From Terriglobia bacterium (lineage in GTDB: Bacteria; Acidobacteriota; Terriglobia; Terriglobales; Acidobacteriaceae): 64,000 bases of DNA. The stretch covers positions 124,001-188,000 of the forward strand of contig JAIQGE010000007.1 of the NCBI GenBank assembly GCA_020072815.1, given 5' to 3'. Positions 50,733-60,571 of this stretch are shown piece after piece. How positions within the stretch are numbered: the stretch's first letter is position 1; each line of letters opens with the position of its first letter. Below the pieces are notes generated by a model, which saw nothing but the letters and a program-made list of their open reading frames with translations, was not told the origin of the DNA and searched no databases. The translations under genes and the position numbers were made by a program.

Positions 50733-51596
50733 TTACTTGATCCTCGAAGCTGCCGTTTCCAGCGCGCGGCGAGTATAAATTTCCGCCAGGTGCTTGCGAT
50801 AGTCGCCGGAGGCGTAGAGGTCAGTGTTGGTGTCCACGCCATCGGCGGCGTGTGCAGCGGCGGCTGCGAAGGTCTTAGCGTCAAGCGCGTTGCCTTTCAG
50901 TCCGGCTTCCACGCTTTTGGCGCGATAGGGCTTGGGTGAAACTCCGGTTACGCCCACGCCACATGCGCTGCACTTGCCGCCGTCGGCGGTGAGCGTAACG
51001 GCGATGCCGACCACGGCAAAGCCTGACGCCGGATGCCGGACCTTCATGTATGCCTGCCCGACTTTTCCCTTCGCCGCGGCGAAGCGGATTTCCTTGACCA
51101 GTTCGCCGGGTTGCAGAGCGGTGGTGAGCATGTCCACAAAGAAGTCGTCGGCTTTGATGGCGCGTTCGCCCTTGGGGCCGACGGCCACGATCTCCGCGCC
51201 CAGCGCGATGACCGCAGCGGGCCAATCAGCCGCGGGGTCTGCATGAGCAACGCTGCCGCCGATGGTGCCTTTGTTGCGCACTTGCATGTCGCCCAGGTGG
51301 GTGGCCGTTTCCGGCAACAGAGGACACACGCGTTGCAGCACAGCAGAAGTTTCAATCTGGAAGTGCGTGGTCATGGCGCCGATGCGCACTTGGCCGCCTT
51401 CTTCCTTGATATAAGAAAGATCTTTGATCCTGCCGATATCAATGAGCACCTTGGGCTGCATCAGGCGCAGCTTCATGGCGGGCAGCAGGCTGTGGCCGCC
51501 GGCCAGAATCTTGGCGTCGTCTTTGTACTTGGCCAGGAGAGAGAGTGCTTCGTCCAGGCTCTTGGCTGCGATGTAATCAAAGTTTGCCGGAATCAT
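50733..51596 (-). CDS. coxM: FAD-binding subunit of a CO-dehydrogenase-like hydroxylase
   Basis: A 287-residue protein of the CoxM/CutM type. The FAD-binding signature is LAGGHSLLPAMKLRL near residue 33, and TIGGSVAHADPAADW near 112. A C-terminal domain follows (KVRHPASGFAVVGIAVTL). It passes electrons from the 2Fe-2S subunit to the acceptor. It is 12 bp downstream of coxL on the same strand. Confidence 0.93.
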   Translation of the reverse strand: MIPANFDYIAAKSLDEALSLLAKYKDDAKILAGGHSLLPAMKLRLMQPKVLIDIGRIKDLSYIKEEGGQVRIGAMTTHFQIETSAVLQRVCPLLPETATHLGDMQVRNKGTIGGSVAHADPAADWPAAVIALGAEIVAVGPKGERAIKADDFFVDMLTTALQPGELVKEIRFAAAKGKVGQAYMKVRHPASGFAVVGIAVTLTADGGKCSACGVGVTGVSPKPYRAKSVEAGLKGNALDAKTFAAAAAHAADGVDTNTDLYASGDYRKHLAEIYTRRALETAASRIK

Positions 51597-51608
51597 GTTC
51601 TCCTCCTG

Positions 51609-53939
51609 TTATGCCGCGCCCGCTTTGCCCTTCTTGATGATGTTCCAGACATGCTCAGGCTTGATGGGCATATCCATGTGGCGGATGCCGAAGGGCGCCA
51701 GCGCGTCCACCACCGCGGCGACGATGGCCGGCGTGGCGCCGATGCTGCCGGCTTCGCCCACGCCTTTCACGCCCAGCGGATTCACCGGCGACGGCGTCTC
51801 CGTGCTGTCCAGTTCGAACCACGGCAATTGCGCGGCCTTGGGCACAGCGTAATCCATCAGCGAGCCGCTGACCAGCTGGCCCTGATCGTCATACACAACT
51901 TGCTCAAACAAAGCCTGGCCCAGCGATTGCACAATGCCGCCGTGCACCTGTCCGTGGACCAGCAGCGGGTTGATCTGTTTGCCGCAGTCGTCTACGGCGA
52001 TGTATCGCTTGAAGTGGATCTCCCCGGTCTCGCGGTCAATCTCCACGATGCAGATATGCGTGCCAAACGGGAACGTGAAATTCTTGGGTTCAAAAAACGA
52101 TGTTGCGGAAAGCCCGGGTTCCATGTCCGCCGGAATGTTTTTGGCCAGGTGGGCGTTCAGCGCGACTTCCTGAATGGTCACGCTCTTGCCGCCGCTGGAG
52201 AACTTGCCGTCAGCGAAGGTGACGGTTTTTGCGTCGACGCCAAGCATATGCGCGGCCAGCGTGGTGGCTTTGGTTTTGAGCTTCTGCAGCGCCATGTACA
52301 CGGCGGTGCCACCGACGGCCGTTGCGCGGCTGCCGAAGGTGCCGATGCCATACTGCACGATTGCCGTGTCGCCGTGGATCACCGTGCAGTCGTTCACGGT
52401 CACGCCCAGCTCGTCCGCGGCGATCTGCGAGAACGAGGTTTCCTGTCCCTGACCGTGCGGAGAAGATCCGGTCATGATGGTAACTTTGCACGTGGGCTCA
52501 ATGCGCACGGTGGCCGACTCCCATCCGCCGGCAGGCAGCGCGGGTGAGGGACCCATGGCGCAGATTTCAACGTACGTGGAAACGCCCACGCCGATGAGGC
52601 GGCCTTCCGCGCGGGCTTTTTTCTGCTCTTCGCGCAGCTTGGTGTAGTCGGCCATCTTCAGGGCTTTATCCAGCGCGGCCTGATAGTTGCCGCTGTCATA
52701 GAACAGGCCGGTGGCGGTTTTGAACATGTTGTCGCCGCCAAAGGGAGCAGGGAAGTTCTTGCGGCGGACTTCCACCACGTCCATGCCGAGTTCGGCGGCC
52801 ACCAGGTCCATGGCGCGTTCGATCACATAGGTTGCTTCCGGACGTCCGGCGCCGCGATAGGCGTCCGTGGACATCTTGTTGGTAAAGCAGGCCGTCACAT
52901 TCATCTGGATGGCGGGAATTTTGTAGCAGCCGGAAAGCATCAGCCCAGTCAGCGTGGGGATGGCCGGCGTGAGCAGCTGGAAGTACGAACCCATGTCAGC
53001 AAATACGTTGTAGCGGAAGCCGGTGATGGTGCCATCTTTCTTGCAGCCGATTTCCACGTAGCCAACCTGTCCGCGGCCGTGGATGGTGCCCTGGATATTT
53101 TCGCGGCGGCCTTCAATCCACTTCACCGGACGGCCTAGTTGCATAGACGCGTAACCCATGACCGCTTCTTCGGCGTAAACGTTCAGCTTGGAGCCGAACC
53201 CGCCGCCCACTTCCGGAGCGATGAGGCGCAGCTTGTTCTCCGGCATGCCCAGCATGATGGAGATTTGCGTGCGCGCCAGGTGAGGAATCTGGGTGGAGGT
53301 CCACAGCGTGAGCTCCTGTTCGCCAGGATAGTAGCGGGCCAGCACGCCGCGCGTCTCCATGGCGATGGGCGCCAGCCGCTTGTGATAGATCTTCTGCTTC
53401 ACAATTTTGTCGGCGGACTTCAGCGCCGCTTCAATGTCGCCTTCACCGGCGGTGAGCTTGTACGCGATGTTGCTGCCAAATTGCTCGTGGATGACCGGGC
53501 TCTTGGGGTCGGCGGCTTTTTCTTCGTCGAGCACCGGCGGCAGTTCGTCGTAATCAATCTGGATGAGGTCGGCAGCGTCGCGGGCGATGTATTTGTTCTC
53601 GGCGATCACCACGGCCACAGGATGTCCGACCCAGTAGACCTTGCTGGTGGCCAGCACGCGATGGTCCGGGACCTTCATATCAGGAATCGCCGCGCCGCAC
53701 GGCACCGGGCCAATTTTTTGCGAGATGTCTTTGCCGGTGTACACCGCGACCACGCCCGCGGTCTTCGAAGCCGCGTTGGTATCAATCTTCTTGATGCGCG
53801 CGTGCGCGTAGATGGAGCGCACGAACACGGCGTGCAGCGTGTCCGGCAGTTTGATGTCGTCAACGTAGTGGGCCAGGCCCTGGATCAGCCGGGGATCTTC
53901 AGTGCGCTTTACGCTTTTGCCTACAAACTTTTCCGCCAT
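51609..53939 (-). CDS. Molybdopterin-binding large subunit, form II CoxL-like
   Basis: A 776-residue catalytic subunit of the xanthine-oxidase superfamily. It starts with [20 protein letters not shown] and contains [15 protein letters not shown]. The active-site loop is AYRGAGR ([16 protein letters not shown]), which defines form II; true form I CO dehydrogenases have AYRCSFR with the Cu-binding Cys. So CO oxidation is doubtful and another aromatic or purine hydroxylation is possible. The C-terminal block [20 protein letters not shown] is standard and holds the active-site Glu. It is preceded by coxS with a 21-bp gap. Confidence 0.93.
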   Translation of the reverse strand: MAEKFVGKSVKRTEDPRLIQGLAHYVDDIKLPDTLHAVFVRSIYAHARIKKIDTNAASKTAGVVAVYTGKDISQKIGPVPCGAAIPDMKVPDHRVLATSKVYWVGHPVAVVIAENKYIARDAADLIQIDYDELPPVLDEEKAADPKSPVIHEQFGSNIAYKLTAGEGDIEAALKSADKIVKQKIYHKRLAPIAMETRGVLARYYPGEQELTLWTSTQIPHLARTQISIMLGMPENKLRLIAPEVGGGFGSKLNVYAEEAVMGYASMQLGRPVKWIEGRRENIQGTIHGRGQVGYVEIGCKKDGTITGFRYNVFADMGSYFQLLTPAIPTLTGLMLSGCYKIPAIQMNVTACFTNKMSTDAYRGAGRPEATYVIERAMDLVAAELGMDVVEVRRKNFPAPFGGDNMFKTATGLFYDSGNYQAALDKALKMADYTKLREEQKKARAEGRLIGVGVSTYVEICAMGPSPALPAGGWESATVRIEPTCKVTIMTGSSPHGQGQETSFSQIAADELGVTVNDCTVIHGDTAIVQYGIGTFGSRATAVGGTAVYMALQKLKTKATTLAAHMLGVDAKTVTFADGKFSSGGKSVTIQEVALNAHLAKNIPADMEPGLSATSFFEPKNFTFPFGTHICIVEIDRETGEIHFKRYIAVDDCGKQINPLLVHGQVHGGIVQSLGQALFEQVVYDDQGQLVSGSLMDYAVPKAAQLPWFELDSTETPSPVNPLGVKGVGEAGSIGATPAIVAAVVDALAPFGIRHMDMPIKPEHVWNIIKKGKAGAA

Positions 53940-53960
53940 GTCTTCACCTCAAAGGCCGCC

Positions 53961-54449
53961 TTATCGGGCCGTAGCCGCTGGCTTGGACTTCATCTTTTTG
54001 GCGGCGCACTGCACCGCCTGGACAATGTGCTGGTATCCGGTGCAGCGGCAGAGGTTGCCCTCCAGGCCTTGCCGGATTTCTTCTTCGCTGGGATCGGGGT
54101 TGCGCTGCAGTATCTGCGTGGCGGCCACGATCATGCCGGGCGTGCAGTATCCGCATTGCAGCCCGTGATGCTCCCAGAACGCCTGCTGAACGGGATGCAG
54201 CGTGCCGCCGTCGGCGAAGCCTTCAATGGTGGTGACGTTGGAGCCGTCGGCTTGCGCGGCCAGCACGGTGCAGGACTTCACGGCTTGTCCATCCACCATG
54301 ATGGTGCACGCGCCGCAGAGTGACGTCTCGCAGCCCACGTGCGTGCCGGTAAGGCCTAGAACATCGCGCAGATAGTGGACCAGCAGCAGCCGCGGTTCAA
54401 TCTCGCTCTGGCGCGTAGTCCCATTCACTGTGACACTGATCTTTTTCAT
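53961..54449 (-). CDS. coxS: 2Fe-2S subunit of the CO-dehydrogenase-like enzyme
   Basis: A 162-residue protein with two 2Fe-2S clusters. The plant-type cluster uses C40, C45, C48 and C60 ([10 protein letters not shown]), the second uses C99, C102, C134 and C136 (CGYCTPGM and NLCRCTGY). ATG 54449 follows AAGGGG and gives the usual family length; a longer frame to 54542 lacks a family match. It is the first gene of the operon coxS-coxL-coxM-small protein-coxG. The order S, L, M is different from the classical M, S, L. Confidence 0.93.
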   Translation of the reverse strand: MKKISVTVNGTTRQSEIEPRLLLVHYLRDVLGLTGTHVGCETSLCGACTIMVDGQAVKSCTVLAAQADGSNVTTIEGFADGGTLHPVQQAFWEHHGLQCGYCTPGMIVAATQILQRNPDPSEEEIRQGLEGNLCRCTGYQHIVQAVQCAAKKMKSKPAATAR

Positions 54450-54650
54450 TGCACTACCCCTTGGCCTGAATATAGGTCCAGCAGGGAACTCTTTGGACGC
54501 TGGACATAGTAAATGGTTCGCCCCTTCCTTGCCACATCGCATGGAGAAATAAATGGTATTTGGTAATTGGTCGTTAGATTTTTTGGTTAGCCGTTAGCCA
54601 TTCGTTCAAGGCTCCTGACGCCGTTACTCCATTTTGCCCCTTTTGCTTTT

Positions 54651-54677
54651 CTCCGTGTCTCCGTGCCTCCGTGGTGA
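54651..54677 (-). repeat. Dispersed ACCACGGAGG repeat, copy 3
   Basis: On the minus strand it reads TCACCACGGAGGCACGGAGA then CACGGAG. It matches copy 2 at 36651-36675 with one difference. It lies in the 391-bp gap between coxS and the outer-membrane protein gene; the rest of that gap up to 54740 shows no gene. Confidence 0.7.
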
Positions 54678-54748
54678 GCATTTGCTTTTCCGATTGCGGC
54701 GATCTCAGGCCCCTTCCGGCGGTTACCTGGCCTTTGTCCCATCGTCAT

Positions 54749-54776
54749 TTGACCGCCTTGGATTGACGAACATAAT
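54749..54776 (+). promoter_or_regulatory. Promoter of the outer-membrane protein gene
   Basis: TTGACC (54749-54754) and CATAAT (54771-54776) are 16 bp apart. Transcription would start near 54783, giving a leader of about 58 nt before the GTG start. Confidence 0.55.
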
Positions 54777-54840
54777 CACGGGAAAAACAGCCCCTAAATC
54801 TGGAAGGTGCTGCCCGAGAATCCCCGGGGCAAGGAGTACC

Positions 54841-55680
54841 GTGAAACCAAGATTTCTGTTTACCACCTTAATGTTGGTAATGGCTTTTGCCGCCGCCCGT
54901 CCGGCGAGTGCGCTGGGCGATGACAGTTCGCCTACCGCAGTTCCCGCAGTCGCGAGCGACGCTCTACCCAACGCTCCTGAGCCCCGGCCCGCGGCCATGC
55001 CGCTGCCGATCGTCGGCGAAGACCTGGTGTTCAAGCCACGTTTTGGCTTGGTCCTGAAATTCTCTTCGCTGGGAGCCGGCGTGGATGCCGGCGTTTCCAT
55101 CAACCGGTTTCTCAACGTCCGCGGCGGCTTCAACGGCTTGAACGTGAGCCACGGATTCAACGCCAGCGGCGTGCACTATGACGCCACGCTGCAATATCGT
55201 TCCGCCGAAGTCCTGGTGGACATCACGCCGTTGGGCGACTTGTTCCACATCAGCCCCGGCGCTCTCATCTACAACAACAACCAGATCATCGCCACGGCCA
55301 ACGTGCCCGGCGGGCAAAATTTTGACCTGGGCAACATCAGCGTGCGCAGCAGCCCGGCTGATCCCATCCACGGGACGGGCAAGCTGACGGTGAACAAGGG
55401 CGCGCCAATGGTCATGTTCGGCTTTGGCAACCCCATTCCGCACAACCATCACTTCACCATCTTTCACGATTTCGGCATCGTGTTCCAGGGTGCGCCTAAA
55501 ACCACGCTCAGCCTGGCCGGCACGGCGTGCGATCCGGTGACGGGTTTGGCGTGCGTGAACGCGGCCACCGACCCGACCATCCAGGCCCAGATCCTGAACG
55601 AGCAAACCAAGCTGAACAAGGACGTTTCCATCGTCAAGTTCTATCCCATTGCCAGCTTTGGGATCGGGATACGCTTTTAG
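54841..55680 (+). CDS. Exported outer-membrane protein of unknown function
   Basis: A 279-residue protein with GTG start and AAGGAG close upstream. Signal peptide residues 1-24 end at ASA. A short disordered region (about residues 25-50) leads into a strand-rich part: FGLVLKFSSLGAGVDAGVSI, LNVRGGFNGLN, VHYDATLQYRSAEVLVDI and, at the end, ASFGIGIRF with the C-terminal Phe typical of barrel proteins. Acidobacterial proteins of this kind have no known substrate. It has its own promoter and terminator. Confidence 0.72.
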   Translation: MKPRFLFTTLMLVMAFAAARPASALGDDSSPTAVPAVASDALPNAPEPRPAAMPLPIVGEDLVFKPRFGLVLKFSSLGAGVDAGVSINRFLNVRGGFNGLNVSHGFNASGVHYDATLQYRSAEVLVDITPLGDLFHISPGALIYNNNQIIATANVPGGQNFDLGNISVRSSPADPIHGTGKLTVNKGAPMVMFGFGNPIPHNHHFTIFHDFGIVFQGAPKTTLSLAGTACDPVTGLACVNAATDPTIQAQILNEQTKLNKDVSIVKFYPIASFGIGIRF

Positions 55681-55720
55681 CGGCGGCAAATTCCTCTTCG
55701 CGATAAACGACCAGCCGTGA

Positions 55721-55747
55721 AAGCGCAGCAGCACGCTGCGCTTTTTT
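55721..55747 (+). terminator. Rho-independent terminator
   Basis: AAGCGCAGC (55721-55729) pairs with GCTGCGCTT (55735-55743) around AGCAC, followed by a run of T. It ends the outer-membrane protein gene 41 bp past its stop and faces the convergent gene at 55782. Confidence 0.9.
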
Positions 55748-55781
55748 ATTGACGAGGTGCCTGCCGCGTCCGGGCGCTGGT

Positions 55782-56630
55782 TCAGGATTTTGCAGCACGG
55801 ACGACGGCGACAACAAAAGCAACAATCAAGGTGGAAATGATTACAGCCTGAGTAATCGTGTACGTAACAATGGCTTTCACAACAGTCGCGGCCGCGCTGT
55901 GGCCGTAAAACCGGCGCAAGCCAATCGTCAAGTAAGTAAAGAACACCAGCGTGGAACACACTGACAGCGTAAAGGACTGCCAGGTGAACGGCGTTACGAT
56001 TGCATAGAGAGGCGCGGCCAGCACCGCGGCCAGATAGGTAAACGAAAAGTAATGCAGCGAGAACACCAGGTGCTCGACAAAATAGCGGCCGCGAAACAAC
56101 AAGGCTAGCAGCCCGGCCATGGCCAGCACGTCAGCCAACTGAAGCGCGGTTGTCACCTTGTGCATGGTTTCCTGGACGCGATCAACGATCACCTCCTTGG
56201 GGAGATGTTTTTTCGCAGCAATCTTTTCCCAGGCAGCGTCCAACTGGCCCTTCTTGTCCGCTTTGGACAGTTGGCGAACGTCAAAGCCGGAAAGCATGAC
56301 GAAGGAACCAACCACCAGGAACACCGCGCTGGCAATCAGGAACAGGCTCAGCGGCTTCATGTAGCGCAATCTGCGCCCGGCGACAAACTCCTGGCTGAGG
56401 AACCCGGGGCGTGTGAAGAGATAGCGCACCGTGGCGAACACCTTGGAGTCCAGGTGAGTGAACTCATGCAGCGCGTGCTGCAAGAAATGCTTTAGTGTGA
56501 GATCGTGGCCGTGGACCTTCTTCTCGCCACAGTCGTGGCAGTACTTTCCCTGCAATTCCTTACCGCAGTTGGGACAGGAAGTAGCTTCCTGGTGGGCAGC
56601 CGAATCGGATTGAACAGGAGGCGAGGCCAT
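55782..56630 (-). CDS. DUF3667-like membrane protein with N-terminal zinc ribbon
   Basis: A 282-residue protein. The zinc ribbon is CPNCGKELQGKYCHDCGEKK at residues 19-38. A soluble stretch (HDLTLKHFLQHALHEFTHLD) leads to KVFATVRYLFTRPGFLSQEF and RRLRYMKPLSLFLIASAVFL, the family core with the first membrane segment. Four further membrane segments lie in the last 120 residues. The role is unknown. It is monocistronic. Confidence 0.84.
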   Translation of the reverse strand: MASPPVQSDSAAHQEATSCPNCGKELQGKYCHDCGEKKVHGHDLTLKHFLQHALHEFTHLDSKVFATVRYLFTRPGFLSQEFVAGRRLRYMKPLSLFLIASAVFLVVGSFVMLSGFDVRQLSKADKKGQLDAAWEKIAAKKHLPKEVIVDRVQETMHKVTTALQLADVLAMAGLLALLFRGRYFVEHLVFSLHYFSFTYLAAVLAAPLYAIVTPFTWQSFTLSVCSTLVFFTYLTIGLRRFYGHSAAATVVKAIVTYTITQAVIISTLIVAFVVAVVRAAKS

Positions 56631-56716
56631 TCAGCGTTTTCCAATGTGAGCGTTGCAGCGGAGTATATCCGAACACGCTAGCGGTCAAACCGCAGAATTC
56701 TCTCGCCTGAGCAGCG

Positions 56717-58435
56717 CTATTCGCGCCACTGCCACTCGGCATATCTTTTTCTCAGTTCGGCCTTGAGCAATTTACCGGTGGACGTATGCGGCAGCTCAGG
56801 AACGAACACAAAGTCGTCCGGCAACTGCCATTTGGCAAACTTGGCGGCAAGAAATTCGCGCAACTCATCTGCGTTGGCGCTGGCGCCGGGTTTCAGCACC
56901 ACCACGGCCAGCGGACGTTCCTGCCATTTCTCATGGCGCACGGCGATCACGCCGGCTTCGCGCACCGCGGGATGGCTCATCAAAGTGTTTTCCAGATCAA
57001 CTGAGCTGATCCATTCGCCGCCGGATTTCACCAGGTCCTTGCTGCGGTCCACCAGGCGGACGCAGCCATCGGGATCAATGGCAGCAACGTCGCCGGTGCG
57101 GAACCAGCCGTCGGCGGTCCAGCGGTCTTTGGTGTCAGGCGCGTTGTAATAACCGCCGGCCACCCACGGCCCGCGGACTTCCAGTTCGCCCACGGTCTGG
57201 CCGTCCCACGGCGCGATGCCCTGGTCGTTGGCGATGCGCGTTTCCACAAACGGCACTGGCCAGCCTTGTTTCTTGCGCTGCGCGTACTGCTTGTCCGCCG
57301 GCCAGGCGAGCATGGCCGGTTTGAGATGGCCGGTAGTCGCCAGCGGGGAAGTTTCCGTCATCCCCCAGGAGTGGTTCAGGTGCAGGCCGTGGCGGTCCAG
57401 GCCGCGCATCAGGCTCTCCGGCGGGGCGGTGCCGCCGCAAAGGATGCGGACGTCCATTGGCGGACGCCACTCCGCGCCGCGCTTGTCCATCTCCGCCAGC
57501 ACGGCCAGCCAGACGGTGGGCACCGCGCAACTCATGGTGACCTGCTCGCTGACGATCAGGTCCAGCAGGTTGGCCGCGTCCAGAAAAGGCCCGGGCAATA
57601 CCATTTTGGCGCCGACCATGGCCGCGGTGAAGCAAAGCCCCCAACCGTTTACGTGAAACATGGGGGAGATCAGCAGGACGGAATCGTGCTGGGAGATGGC
57701 GCTGGAATCGGCCATGGCCAGGCCCAGCGTGTGCAGCACCAGTGCGCGATGCGAGTAGAGCACGCCCTTGGGATTGCCGGTGGTGCCGGAGGTGAAGCAC
57801 ATGGTGGCGGCGTCCTGTTCGCTGAGATCGGGGAACTGGTAGCTGCCGGTGGCGGTGGCGAGCCAGGCGTTGTAGTCTTCATAACGTTCTTTAGAACCGC
57901 TCGACAACTCTGCGCTGCTCCGCGCGGCTTCAGCGATTCCGCCGGGCTGAGGACTGGCCGCATCGCCATGCCGCACCGCGAATATCCGCTCAAATTTCAC
58001 CTTGTCTTTGAACTTTTCCAGCACTGGCAGCAGGATGTCATCGCAGATCAGGAAGCGGTCTTCCGCGTGGTTGGCGGTGTAGGCGATCTCGTCCGGATGT
58101 AGCCGCAGATTCAGCGCATGGAGAACTCCGCCCGCTGCGGGAACACCCATGTAGGCTTCCAGGTGCGCGTAGTGGTTCCACATCAGGGTGGCGACGCGGT
58201 CGCCCCGCTTCAGGCCCGCGGTGGACAGGCATTCCGCCAGTTGGCGCGCCCGCTGGTAGACGTTGCCCCAGGTGCAGCGGTGCAGCCCCGTCGCCGCCAC
58301 CCGCGAAACTACCTCAACGTGAGGGAAGTATCGTCCGGCGCGCTCCAGGATGGCGGTGAGCGTAAGCGGCGTGTTCATCATTGTGTGCGTAGATCCGGTG
58401 TGAGCAGAGCCGGTGTGAGTAGATGGGGTGTTCAT
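56717..58435 (-). CDS. AMP-forming fatty acyl-CoA ligase
   Basis: A protein of about 572 residues that activates a fatty or similar acid to its CoA thioester. The ATP loop is FTSGTTGNPKG, followed by SWGMTETSP, GELEVRGPWVAGGYY, DGWFRTGDVAAID, RSKDLVKSGGEWISS and the C-terminal catalytic Lys in TSTGKLLKAELR. The N-terminal block PLTLTAILERAGRYFP is like AlkK-type medium-chain ligases. The start is uncertain: ATG 58435, 58465 and 58381 are all in frame, and none has a clear ribosome binding site. The residues between them are a Thr/His/Ser-rich repeat. Frames further up to 59521 are antisense to the next gene and not real. Confidence 0.87.
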   Translation of the reverse strand: MNTPSTHTGSAHTGSTHTMMNTPLTLTAILERAGRYFPHVEVVSRVAATGLHRCTWGNVYQRARQLAECLSTAGLKRGDRVATLMWNHYAHLEAYMGVPAAGGVLHALNLRLHPDEIAYTANHAEDRFLICDDILLPVLEKFKDKVKFERIFAVRHGDAASPQPGGIAEAARSSAELSSGSKERYEDYNAWLATATGSYQFPDLSEQDAATMCFTSGTTGNPKGVLYSHRALVLHTLGLAMADSSAISQHDSVLLISPMFHVNGWGLCFTAAMVGAKMVLPGPFLDAANLLDLIVSEQVTMSCAVPTVWLAVLAEMDKRGAEWRPPMDVRILCGGTAPPESLMRGLDRHGLHLNHSWGMTETSPLATTGHLKPAMLAWPADKQYAQRKKQGWPVPFVETRIANDQGIAPWDGQTVGELEVRGPWVAGGYYNAPDTKDRWTADGWFRTGDVAAIDPDGCVRLVDRSKDLVKSGGEWISSVDLENTLMSHPAVREAGVIAVRHEKWQERPLAVVVLKPGASANADELREFLAAKFAKWQLPDDFVFVPELPHTSTGKLLKAELRKRYAEWQWRE

Positions 58436-58603
58436 AAGATCGGTGAGCGACGCTCGGGTCTCCATAAAAATGGGTGCGCCTATAACATGTGGCGGACGAA
58501 ACGCCTGGGCTGGCGGCATTTTATACCAGTCGCGAATCCCTAATTCTCTTGATGGCAGGCGGAACCCGCGCATACTAACCCGCCTTCGCGTTATCCTGTC
58601 TAA

Positions 58604-59755
58604 GTGAAAATGCTGCTTCCTGCAATCCTGAGTGTGCTGTTCATTCCTCCAATTCCTGCCGCCGCGCAAGCGGATGCACAAGCTGCCCCATCCGCTGCTC
58701 AGCGCGTCCAGGTACGCATGGTCACCGACGAGCCGGAAGCCGTGCTGGCCATCTTGTCCAAACTTGGAGCCAAGACTGAAGCCAAAACCGCCGACACGCC
58801 CGATGCCGCGCCCGCCGCCAGCGCCGAAATCACTGACGCCGACTGGCAAAAACTCTTCTCCTCGGAAGGCTATCGCCGCCTGAAGAAGCGCGAAGCCGCT
58901 ATGAAGCGCGCATTCACTGACGATGACTTCAAAAAATTCGTGCTCTCGCCGGAACTCCTGGCGAAGGCAGAGCGCCTGCAGGAAACCCTGGATTCCTGGA
59001 AGCAGGCCGACGTCACCGTCCCCGCGGAACTTGCGCTGGCCTATCTGCCCGAGTCGGCCACCATCCGCGCTACCATCTATCCTTCCATCAAACCGCATGA
59101 CAACTCTTTTGTGTTTGAAGTGGCCACCGACCCGGCCATCTTCCTTTATCTTGACCCGGAAGTGACCCGTGAGGAATTTGAGAACACGCTGGCCCACGAG
59201 CTGCATCACATCGGCTACGGCACGGCCTGTCCGCCGAAAGAAGTGGCTGCCGACACCGCCAAGCAGCCTGCGCCGGCACAGATGTTGCGCAAGTGGGTGA
59301 GCGCCTTTGGTGAAGGCTTTGCCATGCTGGCCGCTGCCGGCGGGCCGGACGTGCATCCCCGCGCCACCGCCAGCCAGGAGAAACACGAAAAGTGGGATAT
59401 GGACATGGGCCGGTTCTACCAAAACCGCATCGAGCTGGACAGCTTCTTCATGAGCGTGCTGAAAGGCGAGCTCACCGGCGACAAAGCTGATGCCCAGGCC
59501 TTTACTTACTTTGGCTATCAAGGGCCGTGGTACACCGTCGGCTACCGTATGGCGACGACCGTTGAAGCCGCCTTCGGCCGCCAGCGCCTGATTGACTCCA
59601 TGTGCGATGGCTCAGTCCTGGCGGCGTATAACGAAGCGATTGAAGAACAGTTAAAGTCCATGCCTGTCGGCCAGGCGCGCGGCAAGCCCACGTGGTCGCC
59701 GGAGATTGTGAAGGCCCTGGAGACGGCGAAGCCGGCGGAGAGTCAGCCGCAATAG
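58604..59755 (+). CDS. Exported zinc-peptidase-like protein (HEXXH)
   Basis: A 383-residue exported protein. The signal peptide is residues 1-21 (PAAAQ). The zinc motif is HELHH at residues 198-202 in LAHELHHIGYG. The likely third ligand is a Glu in FGEGFAML about 35 residues later, as in gluzincins. The preceding strand FVFEVATDPAIFLYLDPEVTREEF fits a substrate edge strand. This layout matches the putative peptidase group DUF5700/DUF2268. The start is GTG 58604, with ATG 58610 in frame. It is divergent from the acyl-CoA ligase. Confidence 0.78.
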   Translation: MKMLLPAILSVLFIPPIPAAAQADAQAAPSAAQRVQVRMVTDEPEAVLAILSKLGAKTEAKTADTPDAAPAASAEITDADWQKLFSSEGYRRLKKREAAMKRAFTDDDFKKFVLSPELLAKAERLQETLDSWKQADVTVPAELALAYLPESATIRATIYPSIKPHDNSFVFEVATDPAIFLYLDPEVTREEFENTLAHELHHIGYGTACPPKEVAADTAKQPAPAQMLRKWVSAFGEGFAMLAAAGGPDVHPRATASQEKHEKWDMDMGRFYQNRIELDSFFMSVLKGELTGDKADAQAFTYFGYQGPWYTVGYRMATTVEAAFGRQRLIDSMCDGSVLAAYNEAIEEQLKSMPVGQARGKPTWSPEIVKALETAKPAESQPQ

Positions 59756-59816
59756 CCTGCTCCATTGCACCCTTTGCGTCCTCAAATTTGGTTGAATTTG
59801 CTAGAAAGGAGCAAGC

Positions 59817-60539
59817 ATGGCCAGCGACGGCGGCAATCTCAAGAACCACCGCGTGGTTTCGCATCAGGAATGGCTGTCTGCGCGAATGGAATTCCTGGCA
59901 AAAGAAAAAGAATTCACCCGGCTCCGCGACGAGCTGAGCCGCCAACGGCGTGAACTGCCGTGGGAAGCCGTTCCCAAGCAGTATGTGTTCGAAGGTCCTG
60001 AAGGGCAACAGACCCTGGCGGAGCTTTTTGCCGGCAAGAGCCAGCTGGTGGTCTATCACTTCATGTTTGCTCCCGAATGGGACCAGGGATGCGAACAGTG
60101 TTCGCACTGGGCGGACACGTTCAACGGCGTCCCAATTCACCTGCAGCATCGTGACGTCAGCTTTGTGGCCATCTCCCGCGCGCCGCTGGCCAAACTGGAA
60201 GCCTTCAAGAAGCGCATGGGATGGAGCTTCAAGTGGGTCTCATCGTTTCCGAACGACTTCAATTTCGACTACTACGCGTCGTTCACACCGCAAGAACTGG
60301 AGAGCGGCGGGGCCTTCTACAACTACCGCAAAGGCCAGAAAGACTCCACCGACCGCGAGGCCGTCAGCGTGTTCTACCAGGACGCGAGCGGCGCCGTTTT
60401 CCATACCTACTCGTGCTACGCGCGCGGCATTGACCTGCTGAACGCCACCTACAATTACCTCGACTTGACGCCCAAAGGGCGCGATGAAGCAGGAATCGGA
60501 CCGGGCTGGGTGAGGCACCACGATCGCTACCAGAAGTGA
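59817..60539 (+). CDS. DUF899 thioredoxin-like protein
   Basis: A 240-residue cytosolic protein. DUF899 signatures are HRVVSHQEWLSARMEFLAKEK, LPWEAVPKQYVFEGPEG, LVVYHFMFAPEWDQGCEQCSHWAD (two Cys, CEQC) and YSCYARGIDLLNATYNYLDL. The fold is thioredoxin-like and the CxxC may be redox-active, but no reaction is established. AAGGAG precedes the ATG. It follows the zinc peptidase gene by 61 bp and could be cotranscribed. Confidence 0.88.
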   Translation: MASDGGNLKNHRVVSHQEWLSARMEFLAKEKEFTRLRDELSRQRRELPWEAVPKQYVFEGPEGQQTLAELFAGKSQLVVYHFMFAPEWDQGCEQCSHWADTFNGVPIHLQHRDVSFVAISRAPLAKLEAFKKRMGWSFKWVSSFPNDFNFDYYASFTPQELESGGAFYNYRKGQKDSTDREAVSVFYQDASGAVFHTYSCYARGIDLLNATYNYLDLTPKGRDEAGIGPGWVRHHDRYQK

Positions 60540-60571
60540 CTTCCGGCTGCGCCGAAAAGGACTCGCGGCCG

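Noticed and set aside
51033-52547. 504-residue plus-strand open frame
   Set aside because: Antisense to coxM and the large molybdenum subunit; no domain.
53139-54323. 394-residue plus-strand open frame
   Set aside because: Antisense to the large subunit and coxS.
58436-59521. Upstream extension of the acyl-CoA ligase frame
   Set aside because: This part is antisense to the zinc peptidase and Gly/Val/Arg-rich; the ligase family starts near 58381-58465.
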